DNA from: Telopea speciosissima
Taxonomy: Eukaryota; Streptophyta; Magnoliopsida; Proteales; Proteaceae
Assembly: GCF_018873765.1 (NCBI RefSeq)
Contig: NC_057923.1
Span: 56,600,593-56,664,592 of the forward strand
Direction of reading: 5' to 3'
Length of the DNA: 64,000 nt
Positions 25,940-38,200 of this stretch are shown piece after piece. A program made the position numbers and the translations under genes. The notes under the pieces were generated by a model that worked only from the letters and a program-made list of their open reading frames with translations, was not told the origin of the DNA and ran no database searches. The first letter of the stretch is position 1, and the number at the start of each line of letters is the position of its first letter.

Positions 25940-28347
25940 GATCTAAGACTTAACCATATTAAATTCAGTTCGTATCGATTCAAGTTATTCTCGGATTGGG
26001 TATTTGGTTCGTGGTTACCCACTGACACCCTTTCTGTAAAGTAGTAGTTTTTCCGTGCAAGAAAATAGTACCTTTCCCTCCTCTACGAATTTACGGAATC
26101 AGTAGTTGGATTGCATTAATGAGTGATATGGGCCTTCCACTAGGTGGCACTAAATAAGGGACAAGGACTAGCGTGGGCCTTGCCGTGAGTTATGGTCTCA
26201 TCTCAATCTCTTCATATGGACCCTTTTTTCTCCAAAACCCTATCCCTATTATTATTCTCGTTCTTAGTGTTGTAGGTATGAGTGAAGACTTTTCACCTTA
26301 TGGAATCCAATCCTCATTATTTAATAAAACCTTCCGTTCTTATCAGGGTAAGGCAAGGTACGGCATGTGAGAGAGAAAGAAGAATGAGGAGTGAAAAGTG
26401 GGGTCCACAGACCACCTGCCATACATAAATTTTCTTTTTCTTCATTAACTTGGGTGATAAGAATATGGATCATATCATTAAATAGTTATTAGCATCTAAG
26501 TTGATGCTTAATATAAAAAGATTACAAAGAAAAGGCATCTTTGGTGGTGGTGGTGGTAGCGATGATTTGATGAGGTCAGCGAATTTTATGTTAAAGTCAA
26601 AGAAAGTAGATTTTTATATATACATGTGAGCTCGTCCTTTCTCCAACTTAGTAGTTGTTCCTCCCTTACATGTTTCTCCACCAAATAAGTCTTCTTTCAC
26701 TTCTCTTTCAAATCACTTTTAATGATCTAAGGTAATTTTAACGTGACTTTTAATTAAGAAAAAAGAAGAATCCAATGTAGAGTGTAGATTCCATCATATC
26801 ATATGTCCTCTCATATAATAAACAGTGAGATTCATATTGATATTTTCTTTCTTATTGTGATCTATGTGGGCTCCATGTGAATGATATAATTCTCTACACC
26901 ACCATTAGTGCGATGTATAGGTTCTTTCTTATGTTAGCATCATGGGAATTAATTGTTTGACACTTGATCAATACGTCAAAAACTTCAGAGTTGAGGGAAC
27001 GTGTTAAATCAAACCTTTTGATCTATTTCATAATAGGTTGCTCAATCTAACGCCTATAGACTAGAATAGGTCTCATTAGGCATATAACAGAAACTTAAGA
27101 GTAAAAAACAAGGCTTAGTTTTCCTTTAGTCACATTGAGGCGTGTTCAGATGCACACAGGGGATATCGGAGGGTATTTTGGAGAACATACTAAAACATAA
27201 GAGGATTTGTGAACCCTAGGATGGTGGCTTTTCATTCATCGGGTGATGGAGGGAAACATAATCATTCAAAAACCTATCAATTAGTAGAAAAAATAATTTT
27301 GGAAAAAGTGTTTCATCGTATACCCTCTCAGGTAATGAACCATGGGATTTACACTGACATTCTCTTTCTCTCTCATTTCTACCTATGTAGGCTTCATATG
27401 GATGAAACGATTCTCTACACCACCATTGGTGTGACTGTGCATATTCTTCCCCACATTGGCATCTTGGGGGAACCCTCTCCCAAAAGTATCCTAACCTCAT
27501 GTCAAAATTCTTACCTAAAATACTTGAACTTCAAACTATTATGAACACCAATCAATTAGTAAAAAAATAATTTTCAAAAAAGTGTACGCCGCCTACTTGA
27601 CCTAGGCTCTCTTACATTGAATTTTTCAAAAAAGAATTTTCTCTCCTTTTTCCATCCGCCCTGTCTCCATTGAAAGAAACACTGTTGCCCTCTCTCATTG
27701 GTCTGCTTCGAGATTTCTTCCCAAGCTAGCAGTGTGGCATTCCCTCCCCAATAATTTTTATCTATTTTTTCTTGGACTCATGATAATCTAATAGGGGTTA
27801 TTGCTTAAAGCAATGGCAAAAGGTTTGGAAGCAAATTCCTATGTCCGAGGCTTAGAGACAAATTTGTATGAGTTCTAAGTGAAAATTTTTTTTTCTTGAC
27901 TTTAGCATAACTTTTGTGTCTTAGACAATAAGGGATGCTTCAATCCACTTTCTTAATGCCCATATTGCCCTTTCTTGTACTTGGGTCCTTTTTTGTACGG
28001 ATGAGTATTACATCACTACCCAAATAACCAAAGTTCCCACCATTTATATGTTTTCAATTTTTTAATCGTCACATGATTCATCAAAGGGTCCATTTGTTTC
28101 AACATTAAATTGATGTAAATTAAAAAAAAAAAAAAAAAAAAACCTCTATGATGTGAGAGTGATATTCTCTCTCATGCTTTGAATATGCGGGCCCATATGA
28201 ATGATATCTTTTTCAAGATAGTCATTAGTCGATGTAAAAATTTCTTCCTACACTAGTAGTGTGGGAAACCCTCTACCATAAGAAAATGAGCATAATTATA
28301 CTTATACGATGAATAAAAAATAGAAAGAAGAATCCTTCTCTCTATTT
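25940..28347. repeat. Spacer with three more copies of family B
   Basis: Diverged family B copies lie at about 26770-26950, 27305-27480 and 28140-28275, recognisable by 'ctctacaccaccatt(a/g)gtg' and the following 'ttggcatct(t)gggg' or 'gttagcatcatggg' blocks. An oligo-A run lies at 28121-28142. No gene was found between them. Confidence 0.5.
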
Positions 28348-28680
28348 GAAGATCACGAATTTGATTCTTCTTTTTAAAGTGTTAGCAAAATCTTCTCATT
28401 TCAAATCACTTTGTCCATGAAGACATATCATTTCATAATAAATTTCAGTCTTATTTTAAAAAAAAAAAAATTGAAGTTTCTATCATCCTTGAGAAGATAT
28501 CAAAGGGTATGGAAATAAAAACCTGGATCAAAAGCTATGAAAAGTTTCAAGTACACGGAAGACTTGGGCTTCAACCCTTACAACCTCGTTGATGAAGAAA
28601 TCCTTTTTTGCAATGATTGACTTCATCAACCTAAACTCCTGATTAATTTAGTGGTCAGTTTAAACAATATATTTTTTTGA
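28348..28680 (+). pseudogene. Decayed copy A of the 5' end of the FBL3-like gene
   Basis: This matches the leader and first codons of the intact F-box/LRR gene that starts at 35261. The leader word gaagatcacgaatttgattc corresponds to gaagatcccaaattcgattc at 35172. The start atgaaaagtttcaag at 28536 corresponds to atgaaaaatctgaaa, and 'gatgaagaaatc' follows as in 'actgaagaaatc'. The frame then reaches a stop within about 35 codons. Compared with the gene, the leader carries about 100 extra bases. Only the 5' leader and the start of the F-box are present; no LRR part follows. Confidence 0.72.
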
Positions 28681-28717
28681 TAAAATCAATTTAAACAATA
28701 TGATCCATCATATTTTT

Positions 28718-29147
28718 GAAGATCATGAATTCGATTCTTCTTTTTAAAGTGTTCGCAAGATCTTCTCATTTCAACTCACTTTGTCCATGAAAACATCACG
28801 ATTCCATAACAAATATAAGTTATTTTTTCGGAGAAAAAAGTGTTAGTAACATCTTCTCATTTCAACTAACTTTTTCCATTAAGACATATCACGATTCCAT
28901 GATAAATTTAAATCGTTTTTCTAAGAAAAAAAAATTGAAGTTTCAATCGTCTTTGAGAATATATCAAAAGATACAGAAAGAAGAGCTTAAATTAGAAGCT
29001 ATGAAAAGTCTCAAGTACCTGTAAAACTTGGACTTCAACCATTTCAACCTCCTTGCTGAAGAAATCTTTTTTTCTTTTTTATTATTGACTTCATCAACCT
29101 AACCTTGATGATTTTAGTGGCCAATATAAACTATATGATCCATCATA
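28718..29147 (+). pseudogene. Decayed copy B of the 5' end of the FBL3-like gene
   Basis: Same layout as copy A. The leader word is gaagatcatgaattcgattc, and the start is atgaaaagtctcaagtacct at 29001 with an early stop (cctgtaaaac). It keeps the line-up to 'cttgctgaagaaatc', matching the F-box of the gene at 35261. The leader segment (cttctcatttcaactcactt) is itself duplicated inside this copy. Confidence 0.72.
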
Positions 29148-29965
29148 TATTTGAAGGTAACGAATTTTATTTTTCTTTTTTAATTTTTAGCAAGATCTTC
29201 TCATTTCAACTCACTTTGTCCATGAAAATATATTACAATTCCCTAATAAATTTAAGAGGGGGCGTTCTCTGTGGGGGGTCTTGATTGCCAAAAGGGCTTG
29301 GAACATGGGCCTGAGGAGGCATCGTGGGATTTTGGGCCTGGGGCTGTTGTCGTTGCTGTGGTGGTGCTTGTGGAGCAGTGTCCACTTCACTGTCGCTGCT
29401 ATAGATGATAGGTTCAGTTGCCTGAGGATCATCTGGAGCTTTAGTCTGATAGACTGGCAAAGGACTCGAGGAAGCCTGTGATGCTGAGTCCGAGAAGGAA
29501 GTGACAGAAGAGACCTTAGAGGTTGCCAACGCAGGGATGGCTTGTGGAGCTAAGGTTAACTGGGTCAAATAATTACTAAGGGTATTTGGATGTGCAGGAG
29601 TTGAGAACGTGCAAGCTGGCATCTCGAGAGGCGATATTTCTGCCTTTCATGGGGGTCGGAATGGTCATTTCACACCCAACTGTCTAGGCGTGGCCTCCCC
29701 CACATCCCCCATACAAGAACATTTTCCCTAAATTTTTTTTTTTTTTGGAAAAATAAAATTGAAGTTTCTATTGTGCTTGAGAAGATATCAAAAGATACAG
29801 AAAGAAGAACTTGAATTTGAAGCTATGAAAAGTTTCAAAGTACATGGAAAACTCAGGCTTCAACCCTTTCAACCTCCTTGCTGGAGAAATCCTTTTTTGA
29901 ATATTGACTTAATCAACCTAGACCCGTGATGAATCTAGTGGCCAATTTGAACAATATCCAATCAT
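29148..29965 (+). pseudogene. Decayed copy C of the 5' end of the FBL3-like gene, split by an insertion
   Basis: The leader part lies at 29148-29245 and the remainder at 29740-29965, with the start atgaaaagtttcaaagtaca at 29824. The interval is occupied by the insertion described at 29246-29735. The copy ends, like A and B, shortly after the F-box start with 'ctagtggccaatttgaacaa'. The shared break point shows that the three fragments came from repeated duplication of one unit rather than from three independent losses. Confidence 0.7.
29246..29735 (-). mobile_element. Insertion with TIR-like ends and a P/Q/S-rich open frame
   Basis: The segment interrupts pseudogene copy C. Its ends, ggcgttctctgtgggggg on the left and the reverse complement of its right end (gttcttgtatgggggatgtg), are roughly inverted copies and resemble the foldback family with 'GTTCTCTGT' ends. 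On the minus strand a frame of 129 codons from 29622 is open and rich in Pro, Gln and Ser (APQAPPQQRQQPQAQNP). I do not recognise it. It may be a captured gene piece or the linker of an old retroelement polyprotein. A family A foldback signature (cggaatggtcatttcac) lies near 29650-29700. Confidence 0.5.
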
Positions 29966-30319
29966 ATATGGGTTTTTTCCCTTTTTACCTAAAAAAATAA
30001 TTTGGGTTTTTTCTCCATATTCGACGTACCTTGTTACTTAAACAGTTTCAAATATATTTTATATTTTTTATTCCCTTAAATTTTATTTAGATGACTAAAC
30101 AATGATATGAGCATATATTTATGATTTGGGTGCTAATGCCAAACATAAATTCTTTGAAAACACTGAAAGGTCAGAGGAAGAGATCGAGCTTATAACCTTT
30201 TCTCCATTGCTAGTGAAACTATTCTCATCTCTCCATGACCGTAGACACCTTGCTGAACCACCCATATCCGTTTATTATCTGATTATTATTTTTTTCTTCT
30301 TTTTATTTGTTTTTTACAT

Positions 30320-30321
<2 letters not shown>

Positions 30322-30386
<65 letters not shown>
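30322..30386. repeat. (GA)n microsatellite, about 32 units
   Basis: A pure GA run 65 bp long produces artificial Arg-Glu and Leu-Ser open frames on the two strands. None of these is a gene. Confidence 0.95.
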
Positions 30387-30389
<3 letters not shown>

Positions 30390-30460
30390 CCGATTTAGAA
30401 CAGTTTGTTTTTTAGGTTTAAACCAAGGATCAAGAACTCGGTTCCAGACATGGTTTTGTT

Positions 30461-30890
30461 GGGTCCAAAACGGATCTTGTTTCGAGGTTTTGATTCTAGG
30501 TTTCAATTCTGGGTCTCTTTGGATTGAAATTTATTTGATTCTGGGTTTTGACACTACATTTTGTTTCGAGACAATTCAGAGATTTTGATCAATTTCAACC
30601 AAGATTTTATTTCATGGTAGTTCCATTATATGATCAGATATCCTATATTTCTTATCATCGCTTTCTTGCCCTTCTTCCTGTGTGTAGTCCAAAGGATCAA
30701 GATGTGTTGGATCTTGTTTCAAGGTTTTGACACTGGGTTTTGATCCTAAGCTTCCTTGGGTTGGAACTTTTAGATCAAAACTTGAGTTTTAACCATTGGT
30801 TTTGTTTTGGTCAAACTCGAAACCGAGACAATTCGGAGAATCTGATCAGTTTCAGCCGAGATTTTATTCTATAGTTTAAACCATAATGAA
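30461..30890. repeat. Two-copy diverged tandem repeat, period about 225 bp
   Basis: Both copies contain 'ggatcttgtttc(g/a)aggttttga', 'gagacaattc(a/g)gaga' and 'agattttatt(t/c)'. The two are about three-quarters alike by eye. Non-coding. Confidence 0.6.
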
Positions 30891-32637
30891 ATCTTACATT
30901 TATAATCTTTAGTGAGAAAAGATTCGGCAAAAACACTTTAAATCATCTTTCCAAGTCAAACAAGTAAACAACTAAGAATAAGGAAATTGATTTGATGTGT
31001 TTATGTTTTATTGGTAACAAGAGGAATGAATTGCGAGGAGAAGATAACTAATACTGAAATCAATGGATAAATAGAGTTTGTAGCGAAATCATTGTCGCAA
31101 ATCAAATCATTGTTTATCATTATAAGAGGAAGATAACTAATATTGAAATCACAAAATGAACCCTACTATCGAATCATTCATTTAAATGTCCAACTAATTT
31201 TGTATAGTGAACAAGGAGATCAATGGAAGCATTGACACATATCAATTTTCCTTCATAACCTCATACTCATTGATTTATAACGACTCCCCTTACAACCATA
31301 AATTTTCTCATTAGGATAACTAATTCACTTGTTCATAACCTTATATTTTATGATTTTTTTATTGGTTTCATTCAGTTCGATTTTCAATTTGGATATTGGT
31401 CAGTTCAATGCGGTCTATTTTTGAATCGATCCCGTCATACCCCAATCCAAAACCAATCTGATAAGAATCGGTTCATTTTTATCTAAATTTTTTGATTGAT
31501 TTTACTGGTTCGAGCTAAGTTTTGACACCACTAGTTACAATATGATCAAAAATTTAATGAGGTAGAGGTGGATATATGTTGGACACAAATAATGATGTAT
31601 AGTTTACCCAAAGATAATAATAATAATGCATGGTAAAAGGCACTTAACTTGTCCTCTCAAGGCAGTTACAACATTAACCACCCCCACCAAGTTTGTACAA
31701 AAGTCTAAGAGTTACCTACTTCCCTATAACACCTACACTTATACGTCAAGTTGTTACTTCCACCATAATAAGACAAAAATTAAGTCATATTAAGCACTCC
31801 CCATAAACCATATCACCTAACCTCAAAAAAATAGAAGCAAGGGATGAGTGGTGAAATCTCGTCCTGGTTCAACTCTCTCTCTCTCTCTCTCTCTCTCCAC
31901 ATCAAATGACCTTCTCCATTTAAGAAACCGTTTCCCACACGTCTATTGGTGTGATGTTTCACATTGGCATTGTGGGAAATCTATGCCCATTAGGAATATA
32001 CTAAGGAAAAAATTAAGAACGTTGAAAAGTTACATGTCCTATCCTTATTGATGTTTTCGTGCATTCTTTCATTGACCCCTGTGCTGACTCTTGCCTTGCA
32101 AAGATTCATGGCCCTTCTACTACTTCCAAGGGGGTGTAACCAGTGTTTGAGGTATCAGTGCTCCATTGGTCATCGTTGATTCTGATACCATATTACTACG
32201 GACTAGTTGGTATCGACTCGAATCGGGTGCAAATTAAAAATACAAACCACTTTTTGATTGATACTCTCGATCCGTATTGGTGGAATATCAGCCAAAACCA
32301 ACACCTACATCTCTTGAAATTAGATACGGGATTGGTCTCCATAAATTTTGATATCTTTTTGAAATCAAACAGAATTGATCAAGAGTCAATTGGACTCGAC
32401 TGGAATCTGCTTGACTTGGCCAAGCTTAGCCTGATTCAATCGAGCAATATGCATAAAATCAGTCTTGATGATGTTAGAATCAAATCACTCATGACAGCGG
32501 AATTAACACAAGAGGGGATCACTTACCTCTGTCCAAAACAACGTTACCTCTAGACACCGTTGTCAAACTCCGTCAATGCTAGTATGCTCCTGCGATTCTA
32601 TCAGCTCCAATAGTCACCAGTAATGCAGTATGATAAA
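30891..32637. other. Spacer, no gene seen
   Basis: Holds a CT microsatellite at 31866-31896, a possible family B fragment near 31900-31985 and a GATACC/GGTATCG-rich repeat near 32155-32470. The 136-codon frame at 32143-32553 lies in this degenerate repeat and has no recognisable domain. Confidence 0.5.
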
Positions 32638-33400
32638 GGGAGTTGCCTTTTGGCTTATATGTATCTCCCTGAGCTATAGATTAGATGGAATTGCTGTGAA
32701 TGCCTTCCCCAGCCAGAACGTCCTTTCTTAATATCAACCACGTATAACTCCCTACCATCAAGGGAGTTGCTTCTAGTTTGTATGTCTCTCCCTGAGTAAT
32801 AGTCCAGATGGAATTGTCATGAATGCCTTCCCAAGCTAGAAACCATTTTCTTAATATCAATCGCGTACAACTCCTTACCATCAAGGGAGTTACCTTTTGG
32901 CATGTATGTCTCTCCCTGAGTCAAAGGCTAGATGGAATTGTCGTGAATATCTTTCCAAGCCAGAACACCCTTTCTTAATATCAATCACGTATAACTCCCT
33001 ACTATCAAGGGAGTAGCCTTCTGGCTTGTATAGTTGTATCTCTCCCTGAGTAACAAGCTAGATGGAATTGGTGTGAATGCCTTCCCAAGCCAGAACCTCC
33101 TTTCTTAATATCATTCACGTATAACTCCCTTGATACTATCAAGGGAGTTGCTTTCTAGCTTGTATGTCTCTCCCTGAGTAACAAGCTAGATGGAATTGCT
33201 ATGAATATCTTCCCAAGCTAGAACCCCCTTTCTTAATATTGACCACGAGGTACAAACTCCCTACTACCAAGGGAGTTGCATTCTAGCTTGTATTTCTCTT
33301 CCTAAGTAACGAGCTGAATGGAATTGCCATGAATACTTTCCCAAGCCAAAACCCCCTTTATTAATATCAATCACGTACAACTCCCTACTATGAAGGAAGT
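32638..33400. repeat. Six-copy tandem array, unit about 123 bp
   Basis: Units begin with gggagttgc at 32638, 32762, 32885, 33009, 33143 and 33271 and end at about 33394 (spacings 124, 123, 124, 134, 128 and 124). Each carries 'tctctccctgag', 'agatggaattg', 'aatgccttcccaagc' and 'tttcttaatatcaa', followed by 'acaactccctac'. Inside every unit boundary aactccct and gggagtt form a small inverted pair, so each junction could fold. Copies differ by about 10-20 percent, so the array is not new. It is not a CRISPR: the repeats are continuous, with no spacers. Confidence 0.92.
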
Positions 33401-33411
33401 TTATGAGGGGG

Positions 33412-33526
33412 TGAATGTTCACATACGTGAGCGACTCACAACCGTTCAGATGGAACATTCCCATAGAATAGATTCCATCTGAACGGTTGTGAGTTGTTCA
33501 TGTACTCTCACGTACATGAACATTCT
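33412..33526. mobile_element. Foldback MITE with nearly perfect arms
   Basis: The arms gaatgttcacatacgtgag and ctcacgtacatgaacattc, together with cacaaccgttcagatgga and its complement, pair almost completely around 33465. It lies directly after the 123-bp tandem array. Confidence 0.8.
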
Positions 33527-33790
33527 CTGCACATGTTAGGTATTTATGCATCTGAGCCATATCATTGCCACATCAGCCAACAGATGAATCTAAAATCAAA
33601 TAGTCTGATTCAACCGATTCCAATCCGATTTTTAGAACAGCCAAGTTATGGGTTTTTTACTCTGACAATGTAATCTCTCTTCATTCCTATTAGGGTAAGA
33701 CTTAAGTACGGCATAAAGAAAAGAATTTCCCCTTTTGGTAGCTGAGGATGTTCTTCCCCATTTCCCCTATAGGATTCCTTAGGAGGGAGG

Positions 33791-33792
<2 letters not shown>

Positions 33793-33836
<44 letters not shown>
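33793..33836. repeat. (GA)n microsatellite
   Basis: A run of about 22 GA units preceded by ggga repeats. A shorter GA run lies at 34453-34483. Confidence 0.9.
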
Positions 33837-33839
<3 letters not shown>

Positions 33840-34165
33840 GTATGTCCATGTCCATGTTACCTAATGAATCTAATTCTGTTAAGAGGTATTAGCACCCTGG
33901 TCGGCTATTCCTTAGGGCATTAAAGTATTATTATTGCAGCATAAGGTACAGTTAAATTATTCAAAAATAAGAAAGGCACTTAGGCATCTTTTGAGGGTGT
34001 GTTGATATCATATAATTTATGGAAAAGAAAATTCCATCCGGTCGCGTAGTGCATGCTGCCCCTGCATCTTGATACATGATGTATAAAATGACTATCGTAT
34101 CCCTTGATTCTTGAAAATGACCAAGGATGCGGTGGTCTTTTGTCTTAAAATTCTCTGTAATAACC

Positions 34166-34268
34166 AGTTGGGTGGCAGTGCATATCCAACGGTATAGCAG
34201 TGGTTATGTGTGTCATATTTGTCACCTGGTCTCTACTGTGCCGTTGGATGTACACTACCACCCCACCA
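34166..34268. mobile_element. Foldback MITE
   Basis: The left arm gttgggtggcagtgcatatc, then caacgg, pairs with the right arm ccgttggatgtacactacca, then cccc, over about 38 bp, with a loop near 34205-34225. It lies 1 kb upstream of the F-box gene. Confidence 0.75.
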
Positions 34269-34448
34269 ATACGACAGAGGATCATGATTCGTGGTCTTTT
34301 ACCGTATCCCTGTGTTAGTGTGCACGAACAGCGTGTATGGCACGATCGTTCTTTCTCTTTATTTATTATAAAAAAAAATAATAATAAATAAAGATAGATA
34401 GAGAATAGAGATATTTGACTTGTGTGACAGACAGAGGATAAAAATTCC

Positions 34449-34486
<38 letters not shown>

Positions 34487-34499
34487 TGTAGTGATGGTC

Positions 34500-35260
34500 G
34501 ATCGTACTGTCTGCACTTGAATCCGTCCTTCCTCACATACGTTTTTGCGGCATTAGGTGTTCCCTCCCTCATATACTTTCTCCACCAGATGTTCCAATCA
34601 CCAGATGTAACGTATTCCAATAAAATTAAAATAAAGTCAAGTGGGGCCCACACTACTTTCTTTTCTTCACTCTTTTTCTTCTCCGCCAACCAATCAAATT
34701 ATCGATCCTTTCTGTCTCTAATTCGATTCTCTTTCCAACGTGACTGTAACCGCTTTCTCCTCTGGTACCGTCCTTCTCCGTACTATCAGATATCAAAATT
34801 ACTTACTCTACCCAGTACGTCTTCGAGAGAAAATTCTAGAACCCTTTAATAAAGGACTATTTCGTCATTCCATAAAAGGTTATTCTCGTAATTTAATCCT
34901 CACAGTTCCACAAATAGAAAGCCCACAGATTTGTAGTTGCCTTTCTCGTTCAGTTGAACGGTTATTCCCTGAATTTTTTTTCCCATTTCCATTTCCATTA
35001 TTATTTGTTTAGATAATCCCAAAGGCTTCTTCTTCTTCTTCTTCACCTCCTCAGTCCTTCCTTTCTTCCTCCATGGCCTTTTTTTGGTAATATTCTTCCT
35101 CCATGGCCTCCCCCTGAAAAGCACACACAGACACGTTAGGTAATAACTCTCCATGGCCCATTTCTTCTTCTGAAGATCCCAAATTCGATTCCTCTCTTTA
35201 AATCCTCTGCTAGATCTTCTTCAATCGTCAATCCAACAACAAGAGATTGGATTTGAGGCC
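34500..35260 (+). promoter_or_regulatory. Promoter and 5' leader region of the FBL3-like gene
   Basis: The sequence between the GA microsatellite and the start codon at 35261 is pyrimidine-rich near its end, with a short TTC repeat at 35026-35040. The last 90 bases, from gaagatccc at 35172, are the part repeated in the three decayed copies at 28348-29965, which marks them as transcribed leader. No TATA box can be assigned with confidence. Confidence 0.45.
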
Positions 35261-38200
35261 ATGAAAAATCTGAAATACATGGAATGTCTCGACTTCAATT
35301 CTTTCGACCTTCTCACTGAAGAAATCATCTTCGCGATTCTTGACTTTCTTGACGAGAATCCTCTTGACAAGAAATCATTTTCTTTGGTATGTAAATCTTT
35401 TTATGTCTCTGAAGCTCGACACCGGAAGACCTTGAAACCCCTTCGTTCTGAGTTGCTCACCACAATCCTTGACCGCTATCCTTCTGTTTCTCATCTTGAT
35501 CTCACGCTTTGTCCTCGGATCACAGACAATTCTCTCATCGTTATCTCTTCCGTTTGTAAATCTACGTTGCGTTCCATTGACCTATCTAGATCTAAGTGTT
35601 TCTCCCACGTTGGCTTGTCTAATTTGGTTCTTAACTGCTCGTCTTTGGTCGAACTTGATCTGTCTAATGGTACTGAGCTCACGGATTCTGCTGCAGCGGC
35701 TATAGCGGAAGCAAGGAATTTGGAGAAGTTATGGCTGGTTAGGTGTAAATTAATTTCCGATTTGGGGATTGGATGTATTGCGGTTGGGTGCAAGAAGCTG
35801 AGACTGATCAGCTTGAAGTGGTGCTTAGGTGTTACTCATTTGGGTGTGGGTTTGCTTGCAATCAAATGCAAGGACATCCGTAGTTTAGATCTCTCTTACG
35901 TTCCGGTAATCCCTATGCTCTCTTTCTATTTCTTTTCTAGTTTATTCTTATCGAGGGGAAGAAATTAAGAAAATGCTATATTCCAGTCTCTTTAGATTCG
36001 TTTGATGCGGTTTATGGACTTGGATATAGTTTTAGAACTGTCTGCGCTGATTTGATGTAGGATGCATTTATGTTTATTAAATAGAGTTTCTTTTTCTTCT
36101 GTGTGAGTTGAAGATTCCTACTTAATTAATGCTTTTTTCTGCATACGGTAGATTACAGTTAACCGTAATGCAGTTTTTTTCCCCTCCTTTATAATTTCTT
36201 CCCTCCTCTGTTTAACTCTTGAGTGTTTGCGCAATTTGATTTCCTCTAGATTTTGTTTCTAGCTTGATGCAATTTTGAATCTGAAAGGTACAGTGAGTTG
36301 CAAGTAGCGCATGGACAATATTATAGAAGTGAATCTGCAATTCTTTGTGGTTGCTTTGCCTATTTAATTTAGTTATAGATCTGAAGACCTGCTTGAAAGT
36401 TAAAATTTGAAGTGGAGTTACTCTGTTATCTGCAAAGAAGTGTTTGCCGATTATTTGTGAGTCAGGTTTTGGTGGGAACCGTGCCTGCACCAACTCCATG
36501 CATTAAAACTTTAAACATATTCTCAAATAAAATTCATGGATTTAAGTTAAGTTAGAAAAGTCGTTGGATTTGTGGAACTAGCAGATCTGGCCTTATATTT
36601 AGGTGATAGGAAATTCTTTGTCTCTTGTATTTGGATCTATTCACTAAGGTATCTTTAGATTGATTTTATCAATTACATACTGTTCATTCTGTTGATTGGA
36701 AAAAAAAAATCCTGTTTGTCTTCTTTCATTCTTTTTTACCCCTTTAAAGGAAGCGTTTGTCGTGTTGAATCATTTGTGCTGTCCTATTGTGCAGATTACT
36801 AAGAAATGTCTTCCATCTATCTTGCAACTACAACATCTTGAAGAGCTGGTTCTTACAGGATGCCTTGGTATTGATGATGGAGACCTTGCAACCCTCAAAC
36901 GAGGGTGTGCATCACTTCAGGTACTTATGTTGGTGAATTTATTTTGGTTGCTCCCCATTATATGTTCAACTTTTTTGTGTTGTGATAAAAAACACAGATT
37001 GGTATTAGGATATATATTAGTCTTGTTGTAATTAGTATACCATTGCTTGTGGATATGAGCTTGCAATTATATTGTTTAGCTCATACGATGTTCAGTCATT
37101 GGTACACCAATGCCCCGCCAACTGGGAGAAACAGAAAGTTTGTTCAAGAGAAATTTTTTATTTCAGTATATACTTTTCCCAATTCATTTTTGTTGATAGA
37201 ATTCTCTGTTTTCTGCTCGCAACAGACACTCAATATGTCATGTTGTCAAAATGTGACACATGAAGGTTTATTTTTCCTGACAAATGGAGCTGGAAGTCTA
37301 CGCCAACTTATTTTAGCATATGGTTCTCCTGTAAGTCTACAAAACTCCTGTTGATTTCTCCTAATGTCTGAATGGTGTTTCTAACGGAACCCTTGTTTTG
37401 GTTCTCTCCAGGTTACACTTGCGCTGGCTGGAACCTTGCAAAAGTTCTCAAAACTGCAGTCTATCAAATTAGATGGTTGCCTTGTCTCTACTGATGGGCT
37501 AAATGCCATTGGAGATTCTTGTGTCTCACTTAGTGAATTGAGCTTAAGTAAGTGCTCAGGAGTGACAGATGAAGGTCTATCTTCCATTGTGACAAAACAC
37601 AAAGAGTTAAGGAAGCTGGACATAACATGCTGCCGCAAGATAACTCATGCCTCCATTGCCAGCATCAAAACTTCATGCACCTCTCTCACTTCCCTCAGGA
37701 TGGAATCTTGTAGCCTCGTTTCAAAGGAAGCCTTCGTCTCGATTGGAGAGCATTGCCCTTTCTTGGAAGAACTAGATGTGACAGATAACAGCATCGATGA
37801 TGAAGGTATGTGGAGATCCTACCGACTTTTAGGTTCATAATTAATGAATACGATTAATTCATATTATTCAATTTTGCAGGTCTAAAGTCCATATCAAGGT
37901 GCTCCAATCTCTCTAGTTTAAAAATAGGGATTTGCTTGAGCATAACAGATGAGGGACTTACTCATGTTGGCATGTGTTGTCCAAAACTTAAAGAGCTCGA
38001 TGTGTACAGGTTTGTGAGTTTTCACCATTTAGTTTGGATCTCCATATTTATTTCTTGTTTATTACTTAACTGACCAAATCTTCAGATGCATGGTCTATGT
38101 GCAACAAGATTTAAGGCTTAATCTTCATGATTCTGAATTTTTTGAAGAAAATTCAGAAATGTTATGATGTCCATAACTTATAAGCACAATCCTGCTGGGA

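Noticed and set aside
30126-30588. Open frames with Arg-Glu or Leu-Ser repeats on both strands
   Set aside because: They are produced by the (GA)n microsatellite at 30322-30386; such runs have no stops in some frames and do not indicate a gene.
32143-32553. 136-codon frame as a gene
   Set aside because: It lies in a degenerate GATACC/GGTATC-type repeat shared with other spacers and has no recognisable domain.
32638-33400. Regular repeats considered as a CRISPR-like array
   Set aside because: Units are about 123 bp and continuous, with no unique spacers, in a plant nuclear sequence.
34145-34689. Ser/Leu-rich minus-strand frames
   Set aside because: They overlap the GA microsatellite and a foldback MITE; no gene features.
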